A stretch of 5,904 nucleotides of DNA from an uncultured Lysobacteraceae bacterium (GCA_946482565.1 CAMLSB010000119.1:1-5904); one strand, 5' to 3'. Numbered from the stretch's first letter, positions 1 through 5,904 are shown. Translations and numbers: made by a program. The notes: generated by a model not told the origin, from the letters alone.

Positions 1-1
1 C

Positions 2-421
2 GCGGGACAGCGCCACCGTCTCGCGCTCGGCGCGGCGGACGATGGTGCGGGCGAGGTGGCAGCGCGCCGCGGCGTCGCCGCCGCCCGGCAGGATGAATTC
101 GCGCAAGGGCGGCAGTGGCGCGTTGTGCGCGTCCAGGGCCTGTTCGAGCGCGTCGATGTCGGCGTCGTGGATCGCGGCGTGGCCGGGGATGCACAGTTCG
201 CCGCCAAGATCGAACAACTGGTGCTGCACGGTCGTCAGCAGCTCGCGCATGTCGTCGGGCACCTCGGCCGCGAGCAGCAGGCCGATCGCGCAATTGGCTT
301 CGTCGACGGTGCCGTAGGCGGCGACCCGAAGCGAATCCTTGCCGACGCGGGTGCCATCGCCGAGGCCGGTGCTGCCGTCGTCGCCGGTACGGGTGTAGAT
401 CTTCGAAAGGCGGTTACCCAC
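2..421 (-). CDS. PduO-type cob(I)alamin / cob(I)yrinic acid a,c-diamide adenosyltransferase, 3' end cut by the window edge
   Basis: This enzyme moves the 5'-deoxyadenosyl group of ATP onto the cobalt of a reduced corrinoid, making adenosylcobalamin in the cytoplasm. The first 140 residues are visible. The ATP-binding N-terminal motif TRTGDDGSTGLGDG is at about residues 10-23, VDEAN at 39-43, FILPGG at 109-114, and the basic helix motif RRAER at 129-133. Together these define the PduO/MMAB class rather than the CobA/BtuR class. Proteins of this family are usually about 180-190 residues, so roughly 45 C-terminal residues lie beyond the left edge. The start is a GTG at 421, chosen because MGNRLSKIYTRTGDDG is where the family begins and because CAGGA lies 10 bases upstream (432-436). 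No in-frame ATG lies between it and the stop of the preceding gene. It sits 26 bases after the DUF6580 gene on the same strand and is probably cotranscribed with it. Confidence 0.93.
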   Translation of the reverse strand, partial: MGNRLSKIYTRTGDDGSTGLGDGTRVGKDSLRVAAYGTVDEANCAIGLLLAAEVPDDMRELLTTVQHQLFDLGGELCIPGHAAIHDADIDALEQALDAHNAPLPPLREFILPGGGDAAARCHLARTIVRRAERETVALSR

Positions 422-447
422 CGCGCGGCGGTCCTGTGTGGTGCCGC

Positions 448-1023
448 TCAGGCCGTCTGCGCGCGCAGTGCCGGCACGCGCCGGCGCAGCAGGGCGAAGC
501 CGCCGAACAGGATCGCGGCGTACGCCAGCGTGCCCAGCACCGTCCACTGGAAGAACGGGATGCCGGCGACATAGGCGGCGCCGAGGCCGGCCGCGGTCTG
601 CGGATAGAACGGCGAGGCCAGCCAGGCGCCGAAGTTGGTCGCGACGAAGAACAGCACCGATCCGGCCAGCGAATAGCCGAGCAGGCGCGTGCCCCCGACC
701 TTGCCGCGCAGGCCGAAGCCGAGCACGGTGGAGAGCGCGATGCAGGCATAGACCGACCAGAAGCTGATGCCGCCGAGATAGCTGGCGTAGCTGCTGCCGA
801 GGACGCCCGCGAGCACCAGGTCGGACACCAGCATCGCCGCCAGCGGCACCAGCAGCGCCCAGGCGCGCGAGGCGAAATACGCGCCGCCGAACAACGCGAT
901 CGCTTCCACCGGCGAGAAGTTCGGCGGATGCGGCAGCAGCCGCGAGAGCGCGGCGAGCAGGATCATCACGGCCAGCACCAGCGGGCCCGGGGCGAGGATG
1001 GTGTCGGTGGCGGGACGGTTCAT
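448..1023 (-). CDS. DUF6580-type small integral membrane protein, putative transporter
   Basis: This is a 191-residue, strongly hydrophobic protein, predicted to lie in the inner membrane with about five or six membrane segments (roughly residues 12-30, 38-52, 55-75, 86-105, 115-137 and 153-178). Recognisable family-like patches are SRLLPHPPNFSPVEAIALFG (27-46), a conserved-looking SD at 67-68, ATNFGAW (128-134) and GIPFF (154-158). These match what I recall of DUF6580, a family of putative transport proteins with no established substrate. There is no signal peptide, and the C-terminal tail is basic (LRRRVPALR). There is one cysteine, C94, within a predicted helix. I place the start at the ATG at 1023. 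An upstream ATG at 1092 would add a cationic 23-residue segment unlike a membrane protein start and would overlap ubiH. No strong ribosome binding site is visible. The adenosyltransferase gene follows after 26 bases, which permits, but does not prove, a corrinoid link. Confidence 0.8.
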   Translation of the reverse strand: MNRPATDTILAPGPLVLAVMILLAALSRLLPHPPNFSPVEAIALFGGAYFASRAWALLVPLAAMLVSDLVLAGVLGSSYASYLGGISFWSVYACIALSTVLGFGLRGKVGGTRLLGYSLAGSVLFFVATNFGAWLASPFYPQTAAGLGAAYVAGIPFFQWTVLGTLAYAAILFGGFALLRRRVPALRAQTA

Positions 1024-1070
1024 CTGCAGGCAGCGTGGGGTTCGGGCGGAACCGGTAGCATAGCGCAGGC
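1024..1070. promoter_or_regulatory. Divergent intergenic region with a possible shared -10-like element
   Basis: These 47 bases separate the divergently read DUF6580 gene and ubiH, so promoters for both units should lie here or inside the gene starts. The only AT-rich patch is TAGCATA at 1056-1062. On the plus strand it reads TAGCAT (1056-1061) and on the minus strand TATGCT (1062-1057). Each matches the sigma-70 -10 consensus at four of six positions. I see no convincing -35 box on either strand. If the plus-strand reading is used, transcription would start within a few bases of the ubiH ATG, giving an almost leaderless message. This is a weak pattern match. Confidence 0.25.
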
Positions 1071-2399
1071 ATGGAGACCGACGCGAAAACATCCTCCGGG
1101 CAGGCCGCCGCCACGCGTGAAGCCCGCGCGGGGCATGGTTCCGCTGGCGATGCCGCCTCGCGGCCTGCGCTCGCGTGCCACGATGTCGTGATTATCGGTG
1201 GCGGCCTGGTCGGCGCGAGCCTCGCGATCGCCCTCGAGCGCGTCGGCGTGGACGTGGCGATGGTCGAGGCCGCGCCGGCGGGTTCGCTGCCGGCGGTATT
1301 CGACGAGCGCAACCTGAGTTTCGCCGAGGCCACGGTCAACGCCCTGTCGGCGCTCGGCGTGATGCAGCGCCTGCGCCTGCCGCCTGCGCCGATCCGCCGC
1401 ATCCACGCCAGCCGCAACGGGGACTTCGGCCGGGTCGTGCTGGAGGCGGCCGACTACGGCCGCGATTGCTTCGGGCAGGTGGTGGTCGCCAGCGACTTCG
1501 GGCAGGCGCTGGAATCGCGCCTTGCGGAATTGCGCGGCTTCACCCGTTATCGGCCGGCGCGTTTCCTCGGCTTCGATGGCATGGGCGTGGACGGCACGCA
1601 GGGCGATGCGCGCGCGTTGCGCATCGCCGATGCCGACGGCGAGCGGTGCATCGCCGCGCGCCTCGTGGTCGCCGCCGATGGCACGCGCAGCGGCGTGCGC
1701 GCGGCGCTGGGCATCGACGTGCGCGAACACGATTACGGGCAGGCGTTGTTCGTCGCCCGCCTGCGCGCTGCGCGCGCGCCGGACGGCACCGCCTGGGAGC
1801 GTTTCGGCGCGCACGGGCCGACCGCGCTGCTGCCGCGCGGCGACGGACATTACGGCGTGGTGCACGGCGTCGCGAGCGACGAGGCCGGGGCGGTCGCAGC
1901 GCTGGACGACGCTGCGTGGCTGGCGCGGTTGCAGCGCGCGTTCGGCTGGCGCGCGGGCGCGTTCCTCGCGATCGGCCCGCGCAGCGCGCATCCGGCCTTG
2001 CGCGTGGTCGCCGACCGCTGCATCGCCCCGCGCGCGGTGCTGGTCGGCAACGCCGCGCAGACGCTGCATCCGGTCGGCGCGCAGGGTTTCAACCTGGGAT
2101 TGCGCGATGCGCTGACGCTGGCGGAATTGATCGGCGACGGTGCAGGCGGCGATCCCGGCGCCGATGCGCTGCTGCAGGCCCATGCGCTGCGGCGTGCTCC
2201 GGATCGCGAGCGGACGCTCGCGTTTTCCGATGGCCTGGCGCGTATCACCGCGGGCGAGGAGCCGCTGCTGCGACCGCTGCGCAGCCTCGGGTTGGCGGCC
2301 GTGCAGCGCTTGCCCACGCTGCAGGCGCGGCTGGTCGGCGGCGCGATGGGATATCGCGGCGACGTGCCGCGCCTGTGCCGCGGGGGAGCCGGCGCATGA
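1071..2399 (+). CDS. ubiH: 2-octaprenyl-6-methoxyphenol hydroxylase (ubiquinone C1 ring hydroxylase)
   Basis: This is a 442-residue FAD-dependent aromatic monooxygenase of the UbiH/UbiF/VisC/COQ6 group. It hydroxylates ring carbon 1 in aerobic ubiquinone synthesis at the cytoplasmic face of the membrane. The Rossmann FAD-binding motif GGGLVG is at residues 43-48, with the ribose-binding acidic residue E66 in MVEA. The second motif, AADGTRSGVR, is at 201-210. The third flavin-binding motif, GNAAQTLHPVGAQGFNLG, is at 326-343. The GN (rather than GD) beginning of the third motif is as in E. coli UbiH, which is why I call UbiH rather than UbiI or UbiF. About 38 alanine-rich, low-complexity residues precede the Rossmann strand, longer than usual. 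The ATG at 1071 is nevertheless the only credible in-frame start before the fold. It has only a weak ribosome binding site, an AGG ending two bases upstream. The stop overlaps the ATG of the next gene. Confidence 0.93.
   Translation: METDAKTSSGQAAATREARAGHGSAGDAASRPALACHDVVIIGGGLVGASLAIALERVGVDVAMVEAAPAGSLPAVFDERNLSFAEATVNALSALGVMQRLRLPPAPIRRIHASRNGDFGRVVLEAADYGRDCFGQVVVASDFGQALESRLAELRGFTRYRPARFLGFDGMGVDGTQGDARALRIADADGERCIAARLVVAADGTRSGVRAALGIDVREHDYGQALFVARLRAARAPDGTAWERFGAHGPTALLPRGDGHYGVVHGVASDEAGAVAALDDAAWLARLQRAFGWRAGAFLAIGPRSAHPALRVVADRCIAPRAVLVGNAAQTLHPVGAQGFNLGLRDALTLAELIGDGAGGDPGADALLQAHALRRAPDRERTLAFSDGLARITAGEEPLLRPLRSLGLAAVQRLPTLQARLVGGAMGYRGDVPRLCRGGAGA
2382..2388 (+). promoter_or_regulatory. 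Ribosome binding site of the ubiI-like gene
   Basis: GGGGGAG lies seven bases before the ATG at 2396, inside the last codons of ubiH. It decides in favour of this ATG over the in-frame ATG at 2411 and supports translational coupling of the two hydroxylases. Confidence 0.7.
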
Positions 2400-3577
2400 G
2401 CCGGCGCGGCATGGTCGACGCGATCGTGTCCGGCGGCGGCGTGGTCGGCGCCGCGTGTGCGCTCGCGCTGGCGCGGCGCGGCCTCGAGGTCGCGCTGGTC
2501 GAAGGCGCAGCGCCGACGCCGTGGCGCGCGGAAGCGCCCGACCTGCGCGTGTATGCGTTCGCCGCGGACAACGCCGCGCTGTTCGAACGCCTCGGCGCGT
2601 GGGCGGCGGTGCGCGATGCGCGCGTCCAGCCTTACCGCCGCATGCGTGTCTGGGATGCGGCCGGCGGCGGCGAACTCGGTTTCGACGCCGATGCGTTCGG
2701 TCGGCGCGAGCTGGGCTGGATCGTCGAGCACGGCTTGCTGCTGGACCGCCTGTGGTCGCTGCTGCCGGGGGCCGGCGTGCGCGTCCATTGCCCGGCGCGC
2801 GTGGCCGCGCTGGAGGACGAAGGCGACGACGGTGTCGCCGTCGCGCTCGATGATGGCAGCCGCCTGCGCGCGCGCGTCGCGATCGCCGCGGACGGCGCGC
2901 GTTCGACGCTGCGCGAGCTCGCGGGCATCGAAGTGGCGCGCGAGGCTTACGGGCAGCGTGGCGTCGTCGGTTACGTGTCGACGGCGCTGCCGCACGAGGA
3001 CACCGCGTGGCAGCGGTTCCTGCCCGGCGGGCCGGTGGCGCTGCTGCCCTTCGCCGATGGCCGGTGCTCGATCGTGTGGACGCTGCCGGAGGACGAAGCC
3101 GCGCGCGTCCTCGCGCTGGACGACGACATGTTCGGCCGCGAGCTCACCCGCGCATCGGACGCGCGCCTGGGCGAACTGCGCGCGGCATCGCCGCGTGCCG
3201 CGTTCCCGCTGCAGCGCCAGCTCGCGAGCGACTACCTCCGCGGGCGCGTGCTCGTGCTCGGGGATGCGGCGCACGTGGTGCATCCGCTGGCCGGGCAGGG
3301 CGTGAACCTGGGGTTGCGCGACGTCGCGGCGCTGGAGCAATCGGTGACGGCGGCGATGGCAACCCGGGCCGACTGGGCATCGCCATCGCGCCTCGCGCGC
3401 TGGGCGCGGGCGCGGCGCAGCGAGGACACGCTCGCGGCGCACGCGTTCGACGGCATCAACCGCCTGTACACCAGCGATTCGATGGCGGCGGTCCTGCTGC
3501 GCGGCCCGCTGCTCGGGGTCGCGGGACGCCTGCCACCCTTGCCGCGACTGCTCTGGAAGCACGCCGCGGGCATTTGA
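2396..3577 (+). CDS. ubiI: UbiI/VisC-type FAD-dependent ubiquinone ring hydroxylase
   Basis: This is a 393-residue flavin monooxygenase, paralogous to the upstream UbiH. By family it hydroxylates the polyprenylphenol ring, probably at C5 as E. coli UbiI does. The FAD-binding GGGVVG is at residues 13-18, with E36 (LVEG) ending the second strand. AADGARSTLR is at 164-173 and GDAAHVVHPLAGQGVNLG at 289-306. The GDAAH...PLAGQGVNLG form of the last motif is that of UbiI/UbiF/VisC rather than UbiH. Regioselectivity cannot be read from sequence, and related enzymes (UbiF, UbiL, UbiM) differ in which carbon they attack. A broader VisC-like name is therefore the safe alternative. The start ATG at 2396 overlaps the ubiH stop as ATGA and has a strong ribosome binding site, so the pair is surely one transcript with coupled translation. 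An in-frame ATG at 2411 is also possible but poorly spaced. The gene converges on rlmM 29 bases downstream. Confidence 0.88.
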   Translation: MSRRGMVDAIVSGGGVVGAACALALARRGLEVALVEGAAPTPWRAEAPDLRVYAFAADNAALFERLGAWAAVRDARVQPYRRMRVWDAAGGGELGFDADAFGRRELGWIVEHGLLLDRLWSLLPGAGVRVHCPARVAALEDEGDDGVAVALDDGSRLRARVAIAADGARSTLRELAGIEVAREAYGQRGVVGYVSTALPHEDTAWQRFLPGGPVALLPFADGRCSIVWTLPEDEAARVLALDDDMFGRELTRASDARLGELRAASPRAAFPLQRQLASDYLRGRVLVLGDAAHVVHPLAGQGVNLGLRDVAALEQSVTAAMATRADWASPSRLARWARARRSEDTLAAHAFDGINRLYTSDSMAAVLLRGPLLGVAGRLPPLPRLLWKHAAGI

Positions 3578-3606
3578 AGCGCTGCGCTGCGCGAATCGCG
3601 CGGGCG
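3578..3606. other. Convergent intergenic gap with a small GC hairpin, possible weak bidirectional terminator
   Basis: Only 29 bases separate the stops of the ubiI-like gene and rlmM. They contain GCGCG (3589-3593), loop AAT, CGCGC (3597-3601), a five-base-pair stem. No T-run follows on either strand, so it is not a canonical intrinsic terminator. Inverted repeats this short are common by chance at this base composition. Termination may instead be Rho-dependent or lie inside the opposing gene. Confidence 0.2.
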
Positions 3607-4695
3607 TCAATCCGCCGTCGATCCCCGCGCGCCAGGCTGAACGGCCGCGAACACCGTGATTTCCTCGCGGTCGTGGTACAGCTGGCGCGCGCGCAGCACG
3701 AGCGGCTTGCCCGCATCGGCCGCGAACTGGTCCAGGCACAACCTCGTCTCCAGCCAGCGCTTCTTCATCGGCAGCTTCAGGTTGAAGATCGCGCGCTCGC
3801 ACCAGCCGTTCGCGAACCACTCGGCCATGCGCGCAGCGACGCGGCGCGGCTGCTCGACCATGTCGCAGACCATCCAGTCCAGCGGCCGCGAGGGTTGCCA
3901 GGCGAAGCCGTCGGCGCGCAGGTGTTCGACCAGGCCGGTGTCCATCACGTTCTGGCGCAGCGGGCCGTTGTCGATCGCGATGACGCGCAAACCCTGCCGC
4001 GCCAGCACCCAGGTCCAGCCGCCGGGCGCGGCGCCGAGGTCGGCGGCGCGCATGCCGGCGCGCAGCATCCGCGCGCGTTCGCGGTCGTCGAGCAGCGTGA
4101 GCAACGCCTCCTCGAGCTTGAGCGCCGAACGCGATGGCGCGTCCGCATGCATCTTCAGGCGCGGGATGCCGAGCGGCCAGGGCGCGCTGTCGCCGGGATC
4201 GGCGCGTGCGGCGATCAGCGCGTCGCCGCCGAGGAAACAGATGTGCAGGCGCGGGCGTCGATCGTCCGTCGCTTCCACCAGCAATCCGGCCTTGCGCAGC
4301 GCCGGGCGCAAGGCGTTGCCGAAGCTGCGCGCGAGCCCCGACAGCGGACGCCCCATGTCCGAGTCGGGATGCTCGACGACGAGGTCGCCGTAGGGCAGGT
4401 CGTCGGCGGGCGCGACAGCGAGCGCATCGAGCAGCGGCGCGAGCCGGTCGCGCGGATCCAGGCCGCGCAGTTCGGCGATGACGCGCAGCTTCTGCCGGGC
4501 GAACACCAGCGAACGCCACGGCAACGCCGCGTCGAGCGCCGCCGCTTCGCTGGTTTCGCAACCGAACAGCACGAAGCCGTCGCCGCGCGAGGCGCGCGCG
4601 AACCCCGCGATGCCGGCTTCCGCCGCGCGCTCGCCCAGTTCGGCCGCCAGCTCGGGCTCGAAGCCCGCGCGGCAGTAACCCAGCAATCCGGCCAT
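3607..4695 (-). CDS. rlmM: 23S rRNA (cytidine(2498)-2'-O)-methyltransferase
   Basis: RlmM (formerly YgdE) uses S-adenosylmethionine to methylate the ribose 2'-OH of C2498 near the peptidyl-transferase centre of 23S rRNA, in the cytoplasm and before the large subunit is complete. The 362 residues match the E. coli protein (about 366) in length and layout. An N-terminal part with GFARASRGDGF (31-41) and LVFARQ (63-68) corresponds to the THUMP-containing region. The linker motif is GIPRLKMHADAPSRSALKLE (176-195). The SAM-binding loop is DLGAAPGGW (219-227), followed by IDNG (241-244) and MVCDMVE (275-281). The catalytic lysine motif FNLKLPMKKR is at 304-313, with K307 the expected general base. 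RQLYHDREE (337-345) closes the fold. The ATG at 4695 follows a G-rich stretch and gives the family-typical N-terminus. The gene lies 51 bases after the deaminase gene on the same strand and is probably read from the glnS side. Confidence 0.95.
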   Translation of the reverse strand: MAGLLGYCRAGFEPELAAELGERAAEAGIAGFARASRGDGFVLFGCETSEAAALDAALPWRSLVFARQKLRVIAELRGLDPRDRLAPLLDALAVAPADDLPYGDLVVEHPDSDMGRPLSGLARSFGNALRPALRKAGLLVEATDDRRPRLHICFLGGDALIAARADPGDSAPWPLGIPRLKMHADAPSRSALKLEEALLTLLDDRERARMLRAGMRAADLGAAPGGWTWVLARQGLRVIAIDNGPLRQNVMDTGLVEHLRADGFAWQPSRPLDWMVCDMVEQPRRVAARMAEWFANGWCERAIFNLKLPMKKRWLETRLCLDQFAADAGKPLVLRARQLYHDREEITVFAAVQPGARGSTAD

Positions 4696-4746
4696 CCCCG
4701 CCCCCAGGCCCCACGCGCGCCAGGCGCGTCGCGACGCACGTTCGAA
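4696..4746 (-). other. Intergenic spacer between the deaminase gene and rlmM, with two short inverted repeats
   Basis: These 51 bases hold a possible stem-loop, ACGCGC (4713-4718), loop GCCAG, GCGCGT (4724-4729). They also hold a perfect 12-base palindrome, GCGTCGCGACGC (4726-4737), which shares bases with it, so the two structures are mutually exclusive. There is no T-run for an intrinsic terminator and no clear -10 or -35 for rlmM. It could attenuate or process the message, or be a chance product of high GC. Confidence 0.2.
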
Positions 4747-5316
4747 TCAGTAGAAGGTGCCGCCCTGTTCGCCGTAGGACTGCAGCACGGCGCAGGCCTC
4801 GTCGCGCAGGATGTCGCGCGCAACGGCAATGCCGCGCCGCTCCAGTTCGCCGGTCCAGTCCGCGGGCAGCGGGCCTTCGTCGAACTCGGTGAGTCGCATC
4901 ACGTCCTCGCTGCGCGCGCCGACCAGCAACCGGTCCACGCCCGCCCATACGGTGGCACCGTAGCACTGGCAGCAGGGCTGCGCGGACGTCGCGATCGTGA
5001 ATGCGCCGTCGGGCACGTTCAGGCGCGAACGCTGCAGGCGCTGCTGCGCGAGCATGTAGGCCATGTTCTCGGCGTGCGCGACGGAGCAGGACTGCGGCAG
5101 CACGCGGTTCACGCCGATGCTGACGATGCGGTCGTTGCGGTCGAAGATGGCTGCGCCGAACGGGCCGCCGCTGCGCGCTTCGACGTTGCGGCGCGACAGG
5201 TCGATGGCGAGCGCGACCTTGGCTTCGTCGCCCGGATAGGAGGCGGCGAGCGCGAGGTCGTGGACCCAGACCGGAAGGGTGAGGTGCAGTTGCAGTGGCG
5301 GCAGCATGGTCGACAC
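4747..5316 (-). CDS. CMP/dCMP-type zinc-dependent nucleoside (or base) deaminase, substrate unknown
   Basis: This is a 189-residue cytoplasmic deaminase of the zinc-dependent cytidine deaminase superfamily, which hydrolytically removes an exocyclic amino group from a purine or pyrimidine. The zinc and catalytic motif HAE is at residues 81-83 (H81 ligand, E83 proton shuttle). The second zinc motif, PCCQC, is at 114-118 (ligands C115 and C118). GGPFGA at 50-55 belongs to the substrate pocket region. It lacks features expected of the tRNA-editing enzyme TadA and resembles free nucleoside or guanine deaminase-like proteins; the substrate is not readable from sequence. The start is a GTG at 5316, favoured because GAAGG lies nine bases upstream (5326-5330). 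The alternative ATG at 5307 is three codons later, with the same Shine-Dalgarno too distant. The glnS stop is only four bases upstream of the GTG, implying cotranscription and translational coupling. Confidence 0.88.
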   Translation of the reverse strand: MSTMLPPLQLHLTLPVWVHDLALAASYPGDEAKVALAIDLSRRNVEARSGGPFGAAIFDRNDRIVSIGVNRVLPQSCSVAHAENMAYMLAQQRLQRSRLNVPDGAFTIATSAQPCCQCYGATVWAGVDRLLVGARSEDVMRLTEFDEGPLPADWTGELERRGIAVARDILRDEACAVLQSYGEQGGTFY

Positions 5317-5320
5317 GGCG

Positions 5321-5904
5321 TCAGGCCTTCTGCGCCCAGGTGTCGCGCAGGGTCACGCTGCGGTTGAACACCGGCGCATCGACGCGATGGTCGCGGCGAT
5401 CGGCGACGAAATAGCCGGTGCGCTCGAACTGGAACGACTGCTCCGGCGCCGCTTTCGCGGCCGCGGGTTCGATGTAGCCGCGCACGGTACGGCGCGATTC
5501 CGGATTGAGGTGGTCGCGGTACGTCTTGCCGCCGTCGTCCGCGTCCGGATCCGGCACGGTGAACAGGCGGTCGTACAGGCGGATTTCCGCGGGGATGCCG
5601 TGCTTCGCGCTGACCCAGTGGATCGTGCCCTTGACCTTGCGGTTGGCGCCCTCCATGCCGGGTCGCGATTCGGGATCGAGCGTGCAACGCAGCTCGACGA
5701 CGTTGCCATCGGCATCCTTGAGCACTTCGTCGCAGCGCACGATGCCGGCGCCGCGCAGGCGCACGTCGCCACCCACGGTGAGGCGCTTGAAGCCCGGCGG
5801 CGGCACTTCGGCGAAATCGTCGCGGTCGATCCACAGCTCGCGCGCGAACGGGACGTCGCGTTCGCCCTGCGACGCGTCCTTCGGATGGTTCGGGAACTTC
5901 AGCA
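5321..5904 (-). CDS. glnS: Glutaminyl-tRNA synthetase, C-terminal part (5' end beyond the window)
   Basis: GlnRS is a cytoplasmic class I synthetase that charges tRNA-Gln with glutamine. The last 193 residues are visible, from LKFPNHP to a final WAQKA, out of about 550-580 in the family. They form the C-terminal anticodon-binding beta-barrels. Recognisable conserved stretches include RDVPFARELWIDRDDF, GGDVRLRGAGIVRCDEV, KVKGTIHWVSAKHGIPAEIR, LYDRLFTVPDP, LNPESRRTVRGYIEP and VFNRSVTLRDTW, which align by eye with the E. coli GlnS C-terminus. The reading frame stays open to the right edge, so the catalytic Rossmann domain with its HIGH and KMSKR-type motifs lies outside the window. The deaminase gene begins four bases after the stop, so glnS appears to head, or at least precede, the deaminase-rlmM run. 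Confidence 0.96.
   Translation of the reverse strand, partial: LKFPNHPKDASQGERDVPFARELWIDRDDFAEVPPPGFKRLTVGGDVRLRGAGIVRCDEVLKDADGNVVELRCTLDPESRPGMEGANRKVKGTIHWVSAKHGIPAEIRLYDRLFTVPDPDADDGGKTYRDHLNPESRRTVRGYIEPAAAKAAPEQSFQFERTGYFVADRRDHRVDAPVFNRSVTLRDTWAQKA
5326..5330 (-). promoter_or_regulatory. Ribosome binding site of the deaminase gene
   Basis: Read on the minus strand, GAAGG falls within the last codons of glnS, nine bases before the GTG at 5316. It favours the GTG over the ATG at 5307, from which it would be 18 bases away. Confidence 0.5.

Noticed and set aside
1024..1092. Earlier start for the DUF6580 gene at the ATG at 1092
   Set aside because: It would add a cationic segment of 23 residues before the family-typical N-terminus and overlap the start of ubiH by 22 bases.
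115..1191. Plus-strand open frame of 358 codons opposite the adenosyltransferase and DUF6580 genes
   Set aside because: Arginine-rich shadow with no domain, covering two minus-strand genes with recognisable family motifs.
1175..2395. Upstream extension of the ubiI-like reading frame giving an 800-residue protein
   Set aside because: The extension overlaps all of ubiH out of frame and is arginine-rich. The ATG at 2396 has a strong ribosome binding site and gives a normal-length family member, so there is no fusion.
3589..3601. Intrinsic terminator between the convergent genes
   Set aside because: The stem is only five base pairs and no T-run follows on either strand, so I list the gap only as a low-confidence feature.
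1850..4966. Very long minus-strand open frame of 1038 codons running antisense to ubiH and ubiI and across rlmM
   Set aside because: Its translation is arginine/alanine/proline-rich without any recognisable domain, and it overlaps three genes with clear family motifs. Such frames arise because GC-rich third positions remove stop codons from other frames.
4747..5316. tRNA adenosine deaminase TadA as the identity of the deaminase
   Set aside because: It is longer than bacterial TadA, and the sequence around HAE and the PCCQC motif does not match the TadA pattern (PC-x-MC-x-GA with the nearby conserved context). A free nucleoside or base deaminase fits better.
3007..5367. Long plus-strand open frame of 786 codons opposite rlmM and the deaminase gene
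   Set aside because: It is antisense to well-supported genes, with low-complexity Arg/Ala/Gln/Gly composition and no motifs; it is a compositional shadow.
1..5904. CRISPR array, transposon, phage genes, defence system, tRNA or other structured RNA
   Set aside because: I saw no direct repeats with spacers, no terminal inverted repeats, no transposase or integrase motifs, no tRNA-like cloverleaf, and no gap long enough for a large RNA. The gene content is housekeeping throughout.

Overview
This window looks like an ordinary chromosomal housekeeping stretch from a high-GC gammaproteobacterium. The very GC-rich third codon positions, the ubiH-ubiI pair, a gammaproteobacterial-type RlmM and the protein sequences all suggest a member of the Xanthomonadales (Lysobacter/Luteimonas-like). 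That placement is inference from pattern recognition, not from a database search. Six or seven genes fill almost the whole window, with intergenic gaps of at most about 50 bases. I see no tRNA or rRNA gene, mobile element, CRISPR array or long repeat.

Layout. Positions 1-1023 (minus strand) hold a two-gene unit. A small integral membrane protein of the DUF6580 type comes first (448-1023). A PduO-type corrinoid adenosyltransferase follows (2-421) and runs off the left edge. Across a 47-base divergent gap, positions 1071-3577 (plus strand) hold two flavin-dependent monooxygenases of ubiquinone biosynthesis, ubiH and a ubiI/visC-type gene, joined by an ATGA stop/start overlap. They converge, across 29 bases, on a minus-strand run at 3607-5904. 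In order of transcription this run is the 3' part of glnS (glutaminyl-tRNA synthetase, entering from the right edge), a CMP/dCMP-type nucleoside deaminase only 4 bases after the glnS stop, and rlmM (23S rRNA C2498 2'-O-methyltransferase) 51 bases later.

How the genes work together. The ubi pair carries out two of the three ring hydroxylations of aerobic ubiquinone synthesis. The third hydroxylase (Coq7 or UbiF) is not in the window. The glnS-deaminase-rlmM run combines two translation genes with a nucleoside deaminase of unassigned substrate. The DUF6580 protein lies beside a cobalamin adenosyltransferase, which makes a corrinoid-related transport role worth testing, though adjacency is the only support. 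No previously undescribed multi-gene system is evident. The findings are modest: two candidate functional links, start-site questions and a compact divergent promoter region.
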